Shown: positions 28,690 through 38,472, counted from the stretch's first letter. The stretch is 64,000 nt of DNA from an uncultured Desulfuromonas sp. (GCF_963678835.1 NZ_OY787469.1:3162001-3226000), one strand, 5' to 3'. The notes: generated by a model from the sequence alone, not told the origin. Program-made: numbers and translations.

Positions 28690-30723
28690 TTACAACTGAC
28701 AAACTTCCAGGCTCTTCACCGCATAGTGACAAGTTTCCACATCATCCGAACATTGACCATCTTGAGCCTGGGATAAAACCACAGCAAACAGCTCCGCCAG
28801 TTGTTCAACGGCCTGTAACTCGCGCTTTCCGTACCCCTTGGCATTGTTGGCCAGAGCGACCTGGCCAATGATGCGCTTGCTGTCGCACACTGGAACTGCC
28901 ATAAAATGGGAGATCTCCTCACTGATTCCATCGGCCAGGTTGACGACGCTGAGCTGTTCCAACGAATTGAAATAGACGCCGTTTTGCCGTTTGTAAACCG
29001 AATGCAACAAAGAACCGCGACCATTGGCCGGAGCCGGAATAATCGGATGGCCCTGATGTTTTTGCAACCCTTCAAACATCGGCGTGTAATCCCATAACCG
29101 TTGAAACTGATCCTGCTCATCAAGTTCCGCAACAAAACCGTGGCTGCTGCCGGTCAGGTTTCGAGCATACTCAAGGACTTCACCGGCCACCTCCCGTACA
29201 TTACCGGCATTGTGCAGTATGGAATGAGACAGCTTGGCCAACCGACTGTTGAGCGCCAATTCCCACTGCAGAGCTTCTTCTGAGCGTTTGCGCACGGTAA
29301 TGTCTTCAAAACACTCGATCCCGCCAATGATATGCCCCTGGGCATCGCGCAAAAAATCGGCATTTTTACTGACGGTCAGCACCGATCCGTTTTTATGGCG
29401 GATGGTGCATTCGCGCCCCATAATCGGCTTATCGATCCCCTCATCAAACAGACCACAGCTCTCCTGACAAGGTGTCTGGGCAAACAAAAAGCAGGTGCTG
29501 CCAACCATTTCTGCCGCGCTATAACCGGTAATACGTTCGGCTCGGGCATTCCAACTGGTAATCACCTTATTGCTGTCGACTGTAAATATCGCGCTGGGCA
29601 CCACCCGTTTGATCAAATCGGTTTTCTCTTCTGAAAAAGTCTGGTGGACTCGACTCTCTTCCAAATCCGTCAGCAAATAATTGAATTCTTCGGCGAGTCC
29701 ACCCATATCATTTTCACAGGATAACGTCAGCGGCAATGGGGCAGTTCGATTAGCTCGATACGAGTGAATCACATTGGCCAATTCCTTGAATGGCTGCATG
29801 ACCATGCGTCGCACCGTGGCGGCAAACACAAAGGCCATCAGCAAAATGCTTAACAGGGCAAAACCCAGGGAGGACATCATGATATTTCGTGTATGGACAT
29901 ACAGGGTCCGTGGCAACTTCATCTGAACCACAGCAACCTCTTTCTGAGCCAAATCCGTCAGTTTGGCATATGCATCCAGGGTTGCGTCTCCTGAAGTATG
30001 GATTGAGATAGGTTCTGTGCGGGTAATGTGTTTAAGTTGCTGACACAGGTTTGCGCCAATTTTCTGCAGCGGCATCACTTGAATGTCAAAACGGAACTGG
30101 CGGGACAGATCATTGATCAACGCCGAATCCAGAGGACGGGTGAACACCAGGGTGCCCCGCACCGGCCCGCGGGCGTCACTGGTCATAATGGAGCAGGCCG
30201 CTACCATCTGCAAGTCATTGTCACTGGCCAGCAATCCTGAGGTGGGGCGAATCAGCCCACCCCTCAATTCGGGACCACCTGCCAACTCAGCCAGTGCATC
30301 ATTGTACATAGAATCATCAAGCGGCCGCTCCACACCTGAAACCAGATCCAGATGTTTATAATAAAGTAACGTTCCGTTGCTGTTGAAAATTGCCACACTG
30401 CTCAAACGGTTATAGATGAGCATCTCATTGAGGTAATTGCTTTGCAGGTAAGTTTCGTTCGCAGTTTTAATAAACGCATAGGTATCATCCCAAAAGGCAT
30501 AATCACGCACCAACCGGTCAAGATTCACCACCTCTCGGTCAATTGAGGACAGGACCCGTTCCATATGGTGGCGGGCATCCTGCCTTTCAATCAGCGCATA
30601 GCCGGGAAGAACGAAATAATAGTAGGAGAACAACGCCACAGAAAGGGCAATCAGAACAAAGCCTGCATAGCTTAAAAACAAGCGCGATTTAAGATTCAAT
30701 CTCATAAAGCAGGGAGGCCTCAC
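28690..30723 (-). CDS. Membrane sensor protein CHASE4-PAS-GAF without an output domain
   Basis: 677 residues from a GTG at 30723; an ATG at 30705 is an equal candidate and neither has a strong ribosome site. A membrane helix (about 17-40) precedes a periplasmic domain with DRLVRDYAFWDDTYAFI, the CHASE4 hallmark. A second membrane helix follows (about 280-300), a HAMP-like linker, a PAS domain (about 378-500, with a small Cys-containing insert TPCQESCGLF), a coiled-coil, and a GAF domain to the end. No kinase, GGDEF, EAL or methyl-accepting domain follows; the frame stops right after the GAF helix. It may signal by binding partners, or it may have lost its output. Confidence 0.85.
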   Translation of the reverse strand: MRPPCFMRLNLKSRLFLSYAGFVLIALSVALFSYYYFVLPGYALIERQDARHHMERVLSSIDREVVNLDRLVRDYAFWDDTYAFIKTANETYLQSNYLNEMLIYNRLSSVAIFNSNGTLLYYKHLDLVSGVERPLDDSMYNDALAELAGGPELRGGLIRPTSGLLASDNDLQMVAACSIMTSDARGPVRGTLVFTRPLDSALINDLSRQFRFDIQVMPLQKIGANLCQQLKHITRTEPISIHTSGDATLDAYAKLTDLAQKEVAVVQMKLPRTLYVHTRNIMMSSLGFALLSILLMAFVFAATVRRMVMQPFKELANVIHSYRANRTAPLPLTLSCENDMGGLAEEFNYLLTDLEESRVHQTFSEEKTDLIKRVVPSAIFTVDSNKVITSWNARAERITGYSAAEMVGSTCFLFAQTPCQESCGLFDEGIDKPIMGRECTIRHKNGSVLTVSKNADFLRDAQGHIIGGIECFEDITVRKRSEEALQWELALNSRLAKLSHSILHNAGNVREVAGEVLEYARNLTGSSHGFVAELDEQDQFQRLWDYTPMFEGLQKHQGHPIIPAPANGRGSLLHSVYKRQNGVYFNSLEQLSVVNLADGISEEISHFMAVPVCDSKRIIGQVALANNAKGYGKRELQAVEQLAELFAVVLSQAQDGQCSDDVETCHYAVKSLEVCQL

Positions 30724-31048
30724 ATCTTAAAATGGAATCCATGTACACGTCATGGCTCACGGTCATAACACGCACCAACGGGTGCTCATGTGACAAAGAG
30801 CTTAAGAGCAAGATGAATACCAATTCTTCAGCCTATAAGAATTTCCGTTGGCGCTATTCAGCAACCCCCAAGAAACACTATTACCCCCATAAGAAAAATT
30901 TTACAGTATCCGTATACGGAATTTTTTCGATCAATTTTCATAATGGGGGAAATCCCCCAAACCGATCCATTAAACCCATTTAAAGGTGGGGCTAAAAACC
31001 CTCACATAATATTAGATACTTCCAAACACATGTTGTGCGAAGTCAGCA
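30724..31048. other. Intergenic stretch, no gene seen
   Basis: About 325 AT-rich bases between two minus-strand genes. One short dyad (GGGGGAAATCCCCC near 30945) could be an operator or a hairpin. I see no riboswitch-like conserved core. Confidence 0.4.
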
Positions 31049-31411
31049 TTATCCACCACTGGTCTTAACTTGCCATCCCTGTTTCTGCAAATGAGGCAAC
31101 AACTGCGTACGATGATCTCCCTGAATTTCAACCGCATCCTGCTTTACCGCCCCACCACTGCCACACCGCTTTTTCAATGCCTTGACAAAGTCTTTTAATG
31201 CCGTGCCAGCCAGAGGGATGCCCCGAATCACGGTCACTCCCTTACCTTTACGCCCTTTTGTTTCAAAGCTGATCCGTACAATGCCATCACCGGACGTCAC
31301 GGAAGGAGACGGACAACGGCACTGCTTGATTGCTTCACCACAATGGGGACACAGCCGCCCTTTTTCACTGCTGTAAACCGGACGGCAGTTGTCATCATGA
31401 AAACCGATCAT
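31049..31411 (-). CDS. SUI1/YciH-family translation factor-like protein
   Basis: 120 residues. The C-terminal SUI1 fold shows VRISFETKGRKGKGVTVIRG, LKDFVKALKKRCGSGG and VEIQGDHRTQLLPHLQKQGW, the family's typical order. The N-terminus adds a four-Cys segment (CPHCGEAIKQCRC) that probably binds zinc. Bacterial YciH resembles eukaryotic eIF1 and has been linked to initiation fidelity and stress translation. It stands alone on the minus strand. Confidence 0.93.
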   Translation of the reverse strand: MIGFHDDNCRPVYSSEKGRLCPHCGEAIKQCRCPSPSVTSGDGIVRISFETKGRKGKGVTVIRGIPLAGTALKDFVKALKKRCGSGGAVKQDAVEIQGDHRTQLLPHLQKQGWQVKTSGG

Positions 31412-31509
31412 CTCACCCTTTCCCCTGTTCGTTAAATTGACAGGTCATAACAAGCTGTTAATTTTTAACTAGGAAGTGACGTTGATTCACCACAACAAGG
31501 AGGTACGCC

Positions 31510-31986
31510 ATGACAACACCACAAGGAGTTTGTTATACGTTTGAAGCCGCCCTGGAAATGGCGCTCACCATGGAACAGCGTTGTTTCCAGGCCTTTCTCC
31601 AAGCCATCCGAACCGTCAAAGATCGTTCAGCCGGACTGATTCTCAAAGATGCTGCTCTGGAAGAACTTGACCACAAGCAGCGTCTGGAAAAGGCCTTGAT
31701 CGAAGGGGGAATCGATCCTGATGATCATTTGCAGGAAACCATGCCGCTGATGCATCTGGATGACCTGCTCAAACAGCAGGAACTCAATGCGGAAGCCGAC
31801 TCACGTCAGGCTTTGGCGTACGTGATTCATTTGAAAAAAAGCAATCTCGAATTCTACGACAAGTTGACCAAAGGCTGCACTGGCGCACCCATGGCACCAA
31901 TTTTTCAGCAACTGGCCAACGATGAAAGCTTGAACCTGCAAAAGCTTGAAGACCTCTACGAAGAGCATTTCCTAACGGAAAACTGA
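31510..31986 (+). CDS. Ferritin-like (rubrerythrin-type) protein without rubredoxin domain
   Basis: 158 residues, all-helical, start with AAGGAGG upstream. Helix motifs carry likely metal ligands: EMALTMEQRCFQAF, then ALEELDHKQRLEKAL (E-x2-D/H pattern), and the second pair around SNLEFYDKLTKG and NDESLNLQKLEDLYEEHF. The canonical E-x2-H is partly changed in the last helix, where N replaces H, so di-iron binding is uncertain. No C-terminal rubredoxin Cys motif is present. It is monocistronic and followed by a terminator. Confidence 0.8.
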   Translation: MTTPQGVCYTFEAALEMALTMEQRCFQAFLQAIRTVKDRSAGLILKDAALEELDHKQRLEKALIEGGIDPDDHLQETMPLMHLDDLLKQQELNAEADSRQALAYVIHLKKSNLEFYDKLTKGCTGAPMAPIFQQLANDESLNLQKLEDLYEEHFLTEN

Positions 31987-32001
31987 TCGCAGCCCCCAAA
32001 C

Positions 32002-32036
32002 AAAAAGGCCACAACATGACATTGTGGCCTTTTTGT
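32002..32036. terminator. Bidirectional terminator
   Basis: CAAAAAGGCCACAA pairs with TTGTGGCCTTTTTG across a short loop, between the convergent ferritin-like gene and gltX. Confidence 0.88.
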
Positions 32037-32052
32037 TTATCAGAACAAGCAA

Positions 32053-33447
32053 CTAACCAATGCGAGCAATGGCTCCATTGAGACGTTGCAGAGTGCGCTC
32101 ACGGCCAAGGACCAGAATCACTTCAAAAATACCCGGAGCACTGGTGCCGCCGGACAAGGCAACACGGGTCGGTTGCCCCACCTTGCCGAACTTGAGGCCC
32201 GTTTCTTTCAACACACCTTTAAAGGCGGCTTCAACACCTTCAGGTGTAAATTCACATTGCCCAAAGGCCTCTGCCAAGGCTTCGAAAACCGGCTTTTGCT
32301 CGGCAGTGAGGAACTTTTCGGCTGCGCTTTCATCAAATTCGACGGAATCCGTGACATAAAAGACCGCTTTTTCAGCCATCTCGACCATGGTTTTGCTCCG
32401 GTCCTGCAGAGTTTTGACCACTTCGGCCAGATCGATCCCGTCAACCGGTGGATGCCCAAGGGTGGTCAGGTATTCATCAAGCAGTTCGCCGAGGCGCTGT
32501 GGATCACCGGTCTTGATATAATGCTCATTGAGCCACAACAGTTTTTCAGGGTTAAACACCCCAGCAGAGCGTCCGACATTTTCAAGGCTGAACTTTTCAA
32601 CCAGATCGTCCATGGAGAAAATCTCTTCATCACCAAACGACCAGCCCAATCGCACCAGATAATTCACCAATGCTTCAGGAAGATACCCCATGTCACGATA
32701 GGCCATCACCGATGTTGCACCATGCCGTTTGGACAAACGCTTTTTATCGGAGCCAAGAATCATCGGCACATGGGCAAATTCCGGTACCGGATAGCCCAGA
32801 GCTTCATAAATCTGAATCTGGCGGGGGGTATTATTGACATGGTCGTCACCACGCACCACCAGGGTCAAGCCCATTTCGGCATCATCAACCACCACGACAA
32901 AATTGTACGTCGGGGTGCCGTCGGTCCGCTGAATGATCATATCATCCAGCTCTTCGTTATTGAAACTGATCGTTCCTTTAATCCGGTCATTGAAACTGGT
33001 AACACCGGCTTCTTTGGATTTAAAACGGATGACAAAGGGGGTGTTATCATCACGAGGTTCAAGAGCACGACAGGTGCCGTCGTATTGCGGTTTATCGCCG
33101 CGAGCCATGGCCGCCTCGCGTTTGGCATCAAGATCTTCCTGTGAGCAATAGCATTTATAGGCTTTGCCCTCATCAAGCAGTTGCTGGATTTTAGCTTTGT
33201 ACAAATCAAAACGTTCGGTCTGATAAAACGGCCCCTCATCATAGGACAGACCCAACCAATCCATGGCTTGCAGAATGGCGTCCACAGATTCCTGAGTCGA
33301 ACGTTCCACATCGGTATCCTCAATACGCAATATAAACGTACCACCCTCTTTGCGGGCGAGAAGATAATTGAACAATGCGGTGCGGGCACCACCGATATGC
33401 AAATAGCCGGTAGGACTCGGGGCAAAACGGACACGTAGATCAGACAT
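32053..33447 (-). CDS. gltX: Glutamyl-tRNA synthetase
   Basis: 464 residues from the ATG at 33447, preceded by AGGAG; an upstream in-frame start at 33507 would add 20 unrelated residues. Class I signatures: [20 protein letters not shown] (HIGH-type motif) and KRLSKRHGA (KMSKS-type). The [20 protein letters not shown] and [18 protein letters not shown] segments are typical of GluRS. It charges tRNA-Glu with glutamate in the cytosol. HipA kinases are known to attack this enzyme in E. coli; a HipA homologue lies 20 kb away, though its target is unproven. Confidence 0.97.
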   Translation of the reverse strand: MSDLRVRFAPSPTGYLHIGGARTALFNYLLARKEGGTFILRIEDTDVERSTQESVDAILQAMDWLGLSYDEGPFYQTERFDLYKAKIQQLLDEGKAYKCYCSQEDLDAKREAAMARGDKPQYDGTCRALEPRDDNTPFVIRFKSKEAGVTSFNDRIKGTISFNNEELDDMIIQRTDGTPTYNFVVVVDDAEMGLTLVVRGDDHVNNTPRQIQIYEALGYPVPEFAHVPMILGSDKKRLSKRHGATSVMAYRDMGYLPEALVNYLVRLGWSFGDEEIFSMDDLVEKFSLENVGRSAGVFNPEKLLWLNEHYIKTGDPQRLGELLDEYLTTLGHPPVDGIDLAEVVKTLQDRSKTMVEMAEKAVFYVTDSVEFDESAAEKFLTAEQKPVFEALAEAFGQCEFTPEGVEAAFKGVLKETGLKFGKVGQPTRVALSGGTSAPGIFEVILVLGRERTLQRLNGAIARIG

Positions 33448-33540
33448 GAGAAACTCCTGATGGATAAAAAAAAGAAAGGTCATTGCGACCTTGGTTTTAT
33501 ACTGCAACCATCGGAGGGAAACAAGGGATTTATCAATGGG

Positions 33541-34344
33541 TCAATCGACAACCACACCGGCATAACCGACCACGGCGGAATGATCGCCGTTGACATCACC
33601 GGAATCGCCGTAACGGATCAGATTGGCATGCCGCGCGCCCAAGGCTCGGGCAATCAACACCATCAATACCGCAGCACAGACGCCACACATGGAAATGTGC
33701 TCGCTTTTTACCTGGTAATACAGGGCTTCAGCATCAAGATGCAACAGAGCGTCAAGCGCCAGTTGGTCTTTTATACGCGCGACGCTGGAGGGTTCATAGT
33801 GGGTCATATCGGAACTGGCAACAATCAGCACTTTCCCCTCGGTCTCTTTGAGTACCGCGCCGATCCCGTCACCAAGTTGCTGAAGAACCGGAAAAGACAA
33901 CGGCCCGAGCATGAGAGGAATAATGGATAGATCAGGATTTTTCACCTGTAAAAAAGGCAACAGAACTTCCAGAGAGTGTTCGCCGCGATGCGCCTGCATC
34001 TCCGGTGTTAGATGCGTGACGCTTTCAAGCAGGCGCTGAGCCAGGGATTCCGCGATCGGCACCTCCCCCAAAGGCGTTTTCCAGCTGCCCTGAGAATAAA
34101 GCGCACAGGGATCTCCGACACCCCGATGATTCGGTCCCAACAACAGAACCGTGTCCGGCACCTCCACACCAGCGAGAGTTTCCCCGGCAATGGCACCGGA
34201 ATACACATAACCGGCATGGGGCATCATCACGCCATAGGCAGGCTTTACAGGCTGATCCGTCGTCAAAAACAGCTCAACCTGCTGTCTTAATTCAAAAGGA
34301 TCATCAGTATAAAATTGGCCGGAAACAACCGGGTGGCGAATCAT
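33541..34344 (-). CDS. amrB: AmmeMemoRadiSam system protein B (Memo family)
   Basis: 267 residues, ATG at 34344 preceded by GGAGGAG. Memo-family motifs are complete: MPHAGYVYSG near residue 40, LGPNHRGVG, HRGEHSLEVLLPFLQ, SSDMTHYE and HISMCGVCAAVLM, supplying the His/Asp/Cys site related to class III extradiol dioxygenases. In many bacteria it is encoded beside an AMMECR1 protein and a radical SAM enzyme; neither is in this window. Its reaction is not established. Confidence 0.94.
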   Translation of the reverse strand: MIRHPVVSGQFYTDDPFELRQQVELFLTTDQPVKPAYGVMMPHAGYVYSGAIAGETLAGVEVPDTVLLLGPNHRGVGDPCALYSQGSWKTPLGEVPIAESLAQRLLESVTHLTPEMQAHRGEHSLEVLLPFLQVKNPDLSIIPLMLGPLSFPVLQQLGDGIGAVLKETEGKVLIVASSDMTHYEPSSVARIKDQLALDALLHLDAEALYYQVKSEHISMCGVCAAVLMVLIARALGARHANLIRYGDSGDVNGDHSAVVGYAGVVVD

Positions 34345-34398
34345 GTTCTCCTCCCATCCACACCCGACGTCATGGGCAAATGCCGGCGGCCATGGGGA

Positions 34399-35214
34399 TT
34401 ATAGGGCTGTCGCTATGATACGGATGGCGACAACAACCAACAGCGCAGCGAATACCTTAACGAGTCTAGCATGGGAAAAGGCATCGGCAAGTCGGACACC
34501 GATTCGTGAACCCACCAGAGAGAAAGGCAAGACAAGGAGCACAACCGGGACCACAACAAACCCCACAGCACCATGAGGAAGATGAGGGATCTGCCAGCCA
34601 TTATAGATATAGGCCAGAGTGCCTGTTAAAGAGGAGACCACGATTAAGGCGCTGGAATTACCAACCGCCAGATGGATTGGAAAGCTTAAGAACAACACCA
34701 TCAACGGCACGGCAATCACACCGCCACCGAGACCGAAAAAGGCTGAAAACGCCCCACTGACCACCCCGACAATCAGCAGTGAGACCGGGCGGTCGATCAG
34801 TGGTTTTTGGGCCGGAGCCATGCCGCCGAACACAAGTTTAGCCGCTACAGACAATTGCATCACCCCAAACAAGATTTTCAGAATCGGTCCACTGAGCATG
34901 GAAGCGCCCCAGGCACCAACCAGTGCTCCCAGAGCAGAGCCGACAGCCAGAAAGACCACCTGATGAAAATCGACATGACCGTGGTCATTGTGCCCCAGAG
35001 TATTGCTGACGGAGGTGGGAATAATAATGGCCAGACTGGTGGCAAAAGCACAATGGACCAGGACATCGGGGTGAACACCGACAAGATGGAAGCACCACAG
35101 AAACAATGGCACCAATACAACACCGCCACCAATACCGAGAAGCCCTGACAGACATCCGGCACACAGACCGAGGACAGCAAATCCAGCGAGAACCTGTGGG
35201 GACCAGAATGTCAT
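34399..35214 (-). CDS. TauE/SafE-family membrane transporter
   Basis: 271 residues from the ATG at 35214, preceded by AGGAG; the frame is open upstream but that part overlaps the tRNA terminator. About eight membrane helices. The family repeat appears twice: GLCAGCLSGLLGIGGGVVLV near the N-terminus and GVVSGAFSAFFGLGGGVIAV in the middle. Such proteins export sulfite, sulfoacetate or other organosulfur anions; the substrate here cannot be told. It lies 54 bases upstream of amrB on the same strand. Confidence 0.93.
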   Translation of the reverse strand: MTFWSPQVLAGFAVLGLCAGCLSGLLGIGGGVVLVPLFLWCFHLVGVHPDVLVHCAFATSLAIIIPTSVSNTLGHNDHGHVDFHQVVFLAVGSALGALVGAWGASMLSGPILKILFGVMQLSVAAKLVFGGMAPAQKPLIDRPVSLLIVGVVSGAFSAFFGLGGGVIAVPLMVLFLSFPIHLAVGNSSALIVVSSLTGTLAYIYNGWQIPHLPHGAVGFVVVPVVLLVLPFSLVGSRIGVRLADAFSHARLVKVFAALLVVVAIRIIATAL

Positions 35215-35233
35215 AACAAACTCCTGAAATGAA

Positions 35234-35263
35234 AAAAGCCAGCCTGACAAACAGGCTGGCTTC
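35234..35263 (-). terminator. Terminator of tRNA-Cys
   Basis: On the minus strand AGCCAGCCTG pairs with CAGGCTGGCT and is followed by a six-T run, just after the tRNA 3' end. Confidence 0.88.
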
Positions 35264-35269
35264 ATATAT

Positions 35270-35343
35270 TGGAGGCCCCGCCCAGATTCGAACTGGGGAT
35301 AAAGGCTTTGCAGGCCTCTGCCTTACCACTTGGCGACGGGGCC
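35270..35343 (-). tRNA. tRNA-Cys (GCA)
   Basis: From 35343 on the minus strand: acceptor GGCCCCG, D arm GCCAAGTGGTAAGGC, anticodon stem-loop AGGCCTGCAAAGCCT with anticodon GCA, T arm CCCAGTTCGAATCTGGG, acceptor CGGGGCC, discriminator T and encoded CCA. Confidence 0.97.
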
Positions 35344-35425
35344 GTGACGTCAAAAAATGCTCCTTGCGTCAAGGCCCGCTAGTGATATCAAATCACTGTG
35401 ATTACTGTCAAGAAAAAAGTCTTTA

Positions 35426-35581
35426 ACAGGCAGTTGAAAAAAAACCTGTGGAGCCCATAGATGGGCAAGCGAAATCAAGGACAGGTTTTCAAGTGTTTGA
35501 TTTTGTCAGCAAGGCGGAAATCGCAGTTTAGGCTTGCGTCACTCACAAGGCCCCAGGATAGGACTTTTTCAACAGCGTGCT
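35426..35581. repeat. MITE-like repeat, copy 3 of 3
   Basis: About 156 bases, more diverged than copies 1 and 2, with ends ACAGGCAGTTGAAAAA and TTTTTCAACAGCGTGCT. It lies about 80 bases upstream of tRNA-Cys. The conserved interior includes GCGGAAATCGCA. Confidence 0.7.
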
Positions 35582-35609
35582 CAACCTTTGCAAAAACGAT
35601 CATGGCGCA

Positions 35610-35912
35610 TTATTCAGCCAGTTGCTCTTCTACAGAGCGCATCTTGCGTTCCATGGTATGTTCGCGATCGCGCCGGTCATCAATCTTAATCAATGTCGAC
35701 ACGCGATGCGCACCGGCATTAAATGGCGATTCGTGCATCTTGCGCACCAGAGAAAAAATTTCGTCCAATTCTCCTTCGAGAATGGTGCCCATCGGCGTCA
35801 GCTGATAGTTCAAACCCGATTCTTTGACCAGTTGCAGACAACCGGCCACAAATTTCGACAGCCCTCCGCTACCCTCACCAAGCGGTGTACAACTGATTTG
35901 AACGACGGCCAT
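35610..35912 (-). CDS. MTH1187-family thiamine-binding-type protein
   Basis: 100 residues, the usual length for this family (also called DUF77, YqgV-like). Signature segments are VVQISCTPLGEGSGGLSKFV, GLNYQLTPMGTILEGELDEI and FNAGAHRVSTLIKIDDRRDR. Structures of relatives show a ferredoxin-like fold binding thiamine or related compounds, and the genes often accompany thiamine uptake. No transport genes adjoin it here. Confidence 0.9.
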   Translation of the reverse strand: MAVVQISCTPLGEGSGGLSKFVAGCLQLVKESGLNYQLTPMGTILEGELDEIFSLVRKMHESPFNAGAHRVSTLIKIDDRRDREHTMERKMRSVEEQLAE

Positions 35913-35991
35913 ATGACCCTCCTGTCGTCAGGTGTTAAAAAAAATGATCCAATAAGTTTAGAAAAGCATGCAAATGATGTAAACGGTAAAT

Positions 35992-36579
35992 TTAATAGAT
36001 CACCCCTTGCTGCGCTTGATACGTGCGCAGCAGGGCAGCGGCATCATCCCGCCTCACATCGGTCACCACCTCGAGACCACGCTGCTCTAATTTTTTTGGC
36101 CATTGCTCGGGTTTGTCCCCCTCATCGAAACCAACGGCTCTGGCATCTTCATCACGGGCACCACACACCAGTCGTGCAACCCCGGCCCAGGGGATGGCCC
36201 CCAGACACATGGCACAAGGCTCCGTAGAGCTGACCAGCTCAAACCGTCGCCCCTCAACCAGATCGAGTCGATGACAGCCAAGACGCTGTTGAGCCTGCAT
36301 CAGAGCAACGATCTCGGCATGCAACACAGAACACTGCGCCGGCAACACCAGATTCACCCCGGCAGCCACCAGATGGTGGTCGTCAGCATCAAACACAGCA
36401 GCGGCAAATGGGCCACCCTGTCCCGGTTGGTCACTGCCAATATTTTTGCGCCCCAGGCTCAACACCCACTCCATACGCTGTTCAACAGACACCAGAGACT
36501 GGGTGAGCAAAGACTCTTCATAGCTTAACCACTCAGGCAAGCAAAGCTTCAGAACAGGCGAACCACTTTTATCGGACAT
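35992..36579 (-). CDS. Nucleoside/base deaminase (cytidine deaminase-like fold)
   Basis: 195 residues. The zinc site is complete: HAEIVALMQAQ supplies His and the catalytic Glu, and STEPCAMCLGAIPWAG supplies the two Cys. PFAAAVFDADDHHLVAAGVN matches the first strands of the TadA/guanine deaminase branch. The substrate could be guanine, a nucleoside or another amino-heterocycle. It differs from TadA by its longer N-terminus. The IS1380 insertion lies about 60 bases upstream of its start and may have separated it from its promoter. Confidence 0.88.
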   Translation of the reverse strand: MSDKSGSPVLKLCLPEWLSYEESLLTQSLVSVEQRMEWVLSLGRKNIGSDQPGQGGPFAAAVFDADDHHLVAAGVNLVLPAQCSVLHAEIVALMQAQQRLGCHRLDLVEGRRFELVSSTEPCAMCLGAIPWAGVARLVCGARDEDARAVGFDEGDKPEQWPKKLEQRGLEVVTDVRRDDAAALLRTYQAQQGVIY

Positions 36580-36642
36580 TACATCTCTCCTCGAAACAAC
36601 TCGCTGTCACGATAACAGAGATTCGTTTGTTTTCGCACTTAG

Positions 36643-38338
36643 CCCGAATTTCTCACCAATAAATAGAATAAGGCTGTATTTCGTGGCATAAATGTAGTGA
36701 GACCAATCACTTACATAGCGCGAAAGGAACAGCCTTATGAAAACAGAGTGTAACACAGAGCAACTTGAGTTTCATAGCTTTGGTCGGCGTGAAATTATTG
36801 GTCAATTCGATGGCATCAAGATCAGTTCCGATGGCGGTGGCATCCTTCTTCGAGAGGTCGAAAAACGCACCGGCATATTGCGTCGTTTGAGTCAATGCTT
36901 CACGGACTATCGCAATCCAGAGATGATTACCCACAGCCTCGAATCCTTGATTAGCCAGCGCATCATGGCGCTGGCATTAGGCTACGAAGACCTCAACGAC
37001 CATGATGTTTTGCGCCATGATGCCTTGCTCAGTGTTTTAAGTGGTAAGTCCAATGGAAAAATGGGAGCCGGGAAAAGCACTCTCAACCGTCTTGAACTGA
37101 CACCTGCGACGGGCTCAAGTTCATCGCGCTACAAGAAGATTGTCGCCAATAGTGACGCTATGGACGAGCTTTTGATTGATTTCTTTCAGAAGTCATTCAG
37201 TGAAGTTCCAGAAGAGATTGTCTTGGATGTAGACGCTACAGATGATCTAATCCACGGTACTCAGCAGGGGCGTTTTTATCATGGCTATTATCGAAGCTAC
37301 TGCTATTTGCCGCTGTATATTTTTTGTGGGGAACAGCTGTTGTGCGCCCGCTTGCGTACGGCGGATCAGGATGGTGCCGCCGGAACAAAAGAAGAACTGG
37401 AACGCATTGTCCGACGCATTCGCCAATCATGGCCGGATGTTCGCATCGTTGTGCGTGGAGACAGTGGTTTTTGTCGCGACGAGATTATGACTTGGTGCGA
37501 GCACGAAGAAAACCGCGTGGACTATGTCTTGGGATTGGCGAAAAACTCTCGCTTGAAGACACTGATAGAAGAGGAGATGGAACAGGCGAAACAAGAGCAT
37601 GAGCAGACAGAAAAAGCCGCACGGGTATTCAAAGACTTTCACTACCAGACCCGCAATAGCTGGAGCCGGTCCAGGCGCGTTGTGGGCAAAGCGGAATATT
37701 TGTCCAAGGGAGAAAATCCCCGCTTTGTCGTAACGACACTGAGCGAGGAAAAAGCGGATGCCCGCAGCTTGTATGAAGACATTTACTGCGCCCGCGGCGA
37801 CATGGAAAATCGGATCAAGGAACAACAACTGGCCCTGTTTGCCGACCGGACGTCCTGTCATGAAATGCGTGCCAACCAATTGCGCCTGTATTTTTCCAGC
37901 TTTGCCTATGTTCTGTTACAAACTCTGCGGCGCATCGGATTAAAAGAAACGGAATTGGCCAAAGCACAGAGCGAAACAATCCGTCTGAAATTACTGAAGA
38001 TTGGCACCCGGATCAAAATCAGCGTGCGCAAGATCTGGCTGTCATTTTCAGAAAGCTATCCCTATGCGGACTTGCTGCGCCAAGTTTTGGGGAATCTTCA
38101 AAAAATACCGATACGCTGTTAAGGCCAAGGGGAATAGTCAGACAAAATCAAGAGGAGAAAAAAACGAAACCTGGGAGAGGTGCGCCTTTTTTCATAAACA
38201 TATTGCTCAACGCCGACCCATTTGAGTCATTGATGGAGACTGCATTCCACAGGAAGAGCCAATTTGACTATTGGACAGAACAATAGGCGTGATTTTCGCG
38301 AAAATCACGCCTCAAAAAACAGTGGTGAGAAATTCGGG
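36643..38338 (+). mobile_element. Complete IS1380-family insertion sequence with target duplication
   Basis: 1696 bases bounded by 16-base perfect inverted repeats CCCGAATTTCTCACCA and TGGTGAGAAATTCGGG. Directly outside each end is TTAG (36639-36642 and 38339-38342), a four-base target duplication as expected for this family. Intact ends and duplication indicate a recent insertion. Confidence 0.92.
36737..38122 (+). CDS. IS1380-family DDE transposase
   Basis: 461 residues, full length. The N-terminal segment FDGIKISSDGGGILLREVEK, then ALALGYEDLNDHDVLRHD and LNRLE are family hallmarks. The catalytic acids lie in EIVLDVDATDD, VVRGDSGFC and the DMENRIKEQQ segment near the C-terminus (the Y-(2)-R-(3)-E-(6)-K type signature). 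AAAGGA precedes the start. The frame is intact, so the element is probably active. Confidence 0.95.
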   Translation: MKTECNTEQLEFHSFGRREIIGQFDGIKISSDGGGILLREVEKRTGILRRLSQCFTDYRNPEMITHSLESLISQRIMALALGYEDLNDHDVLRHDALLSVLSGKSNGKMGAGKSTLNRLELTPATGSSSSRYKKIVANSDAMDELLIDFFQKSFSEVPEEIVLDVDATDDLIHGTQQGRFYHGYYRSYCYLPLYIFCGEQLLCARLRTADQDGAAGTKEELERIVRRIRQSWPDVRIVVRGDSGFCRDEIMTWCEHEENRVDYVLGLAKNSRLKTLIEEEMEQAKQEHEQTEKAARVFKDFHYQTRNSWSRSRRVVGKAEYLSKGENPRFVVTTLSEEKADARSLYEDIYCARGDMENRIKEQQLALFADRTSCHEMRANQLRLYFSSFAYVLLQTLRRIGLKETELAKAQSETIRLKLLKIGTRIKISVRKIWLSFSESYPYADLLRQVLGNLQKIPIRC

Positions 38339-38408
38339 TTAGAAACTCGGGCGCGAAGAGATCATCACATAACAACAATCCGCAGGGACAACCTCTGTAC
38401 AACGCAAA

Positions 38409-38446
38409 CAAAAAAGGAAAACCAGCGAACAAGCTGATTTCCCTTA
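38409..38446 (-). terminator. Terminator beside a tRNA-Leu fragment
   Basis: AAAAAAGGAAAACCAGC and GCTGATTTCC form an imperfect hairpin followed on the minus strand by a T run. It sits in the position of a tRNA terminator relative to the fragment at 38454. Confidence 0.6.
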
Positions 38447-38453
38447 TTATTTT

Positions 38454-38469
38454 TGGTACCGAAGGGGAG
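38454..38469 (-). pseudogene. 3' end of a tRNA-Leu gene (16 bases)
   Basis: TGGTACCGAAGGGGAG matches the 3' end of the intact tRNA-Leu at 63172 with one change, and lies next to a terminator as a real tRNA end would. The rest is gone; the ISL3 fragment begins at once. It may be an attachment-site or recombination scar. Confidence 0.5.
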
Positions 38470-38472
38470 TCG

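Noticed and set aside
30724..31048. A c-di-GMP or other riboswitch upstream of the sensor gene
   Set aside because: No conserved aptamer core could be recognised, and the stretch is simply AT-rich.
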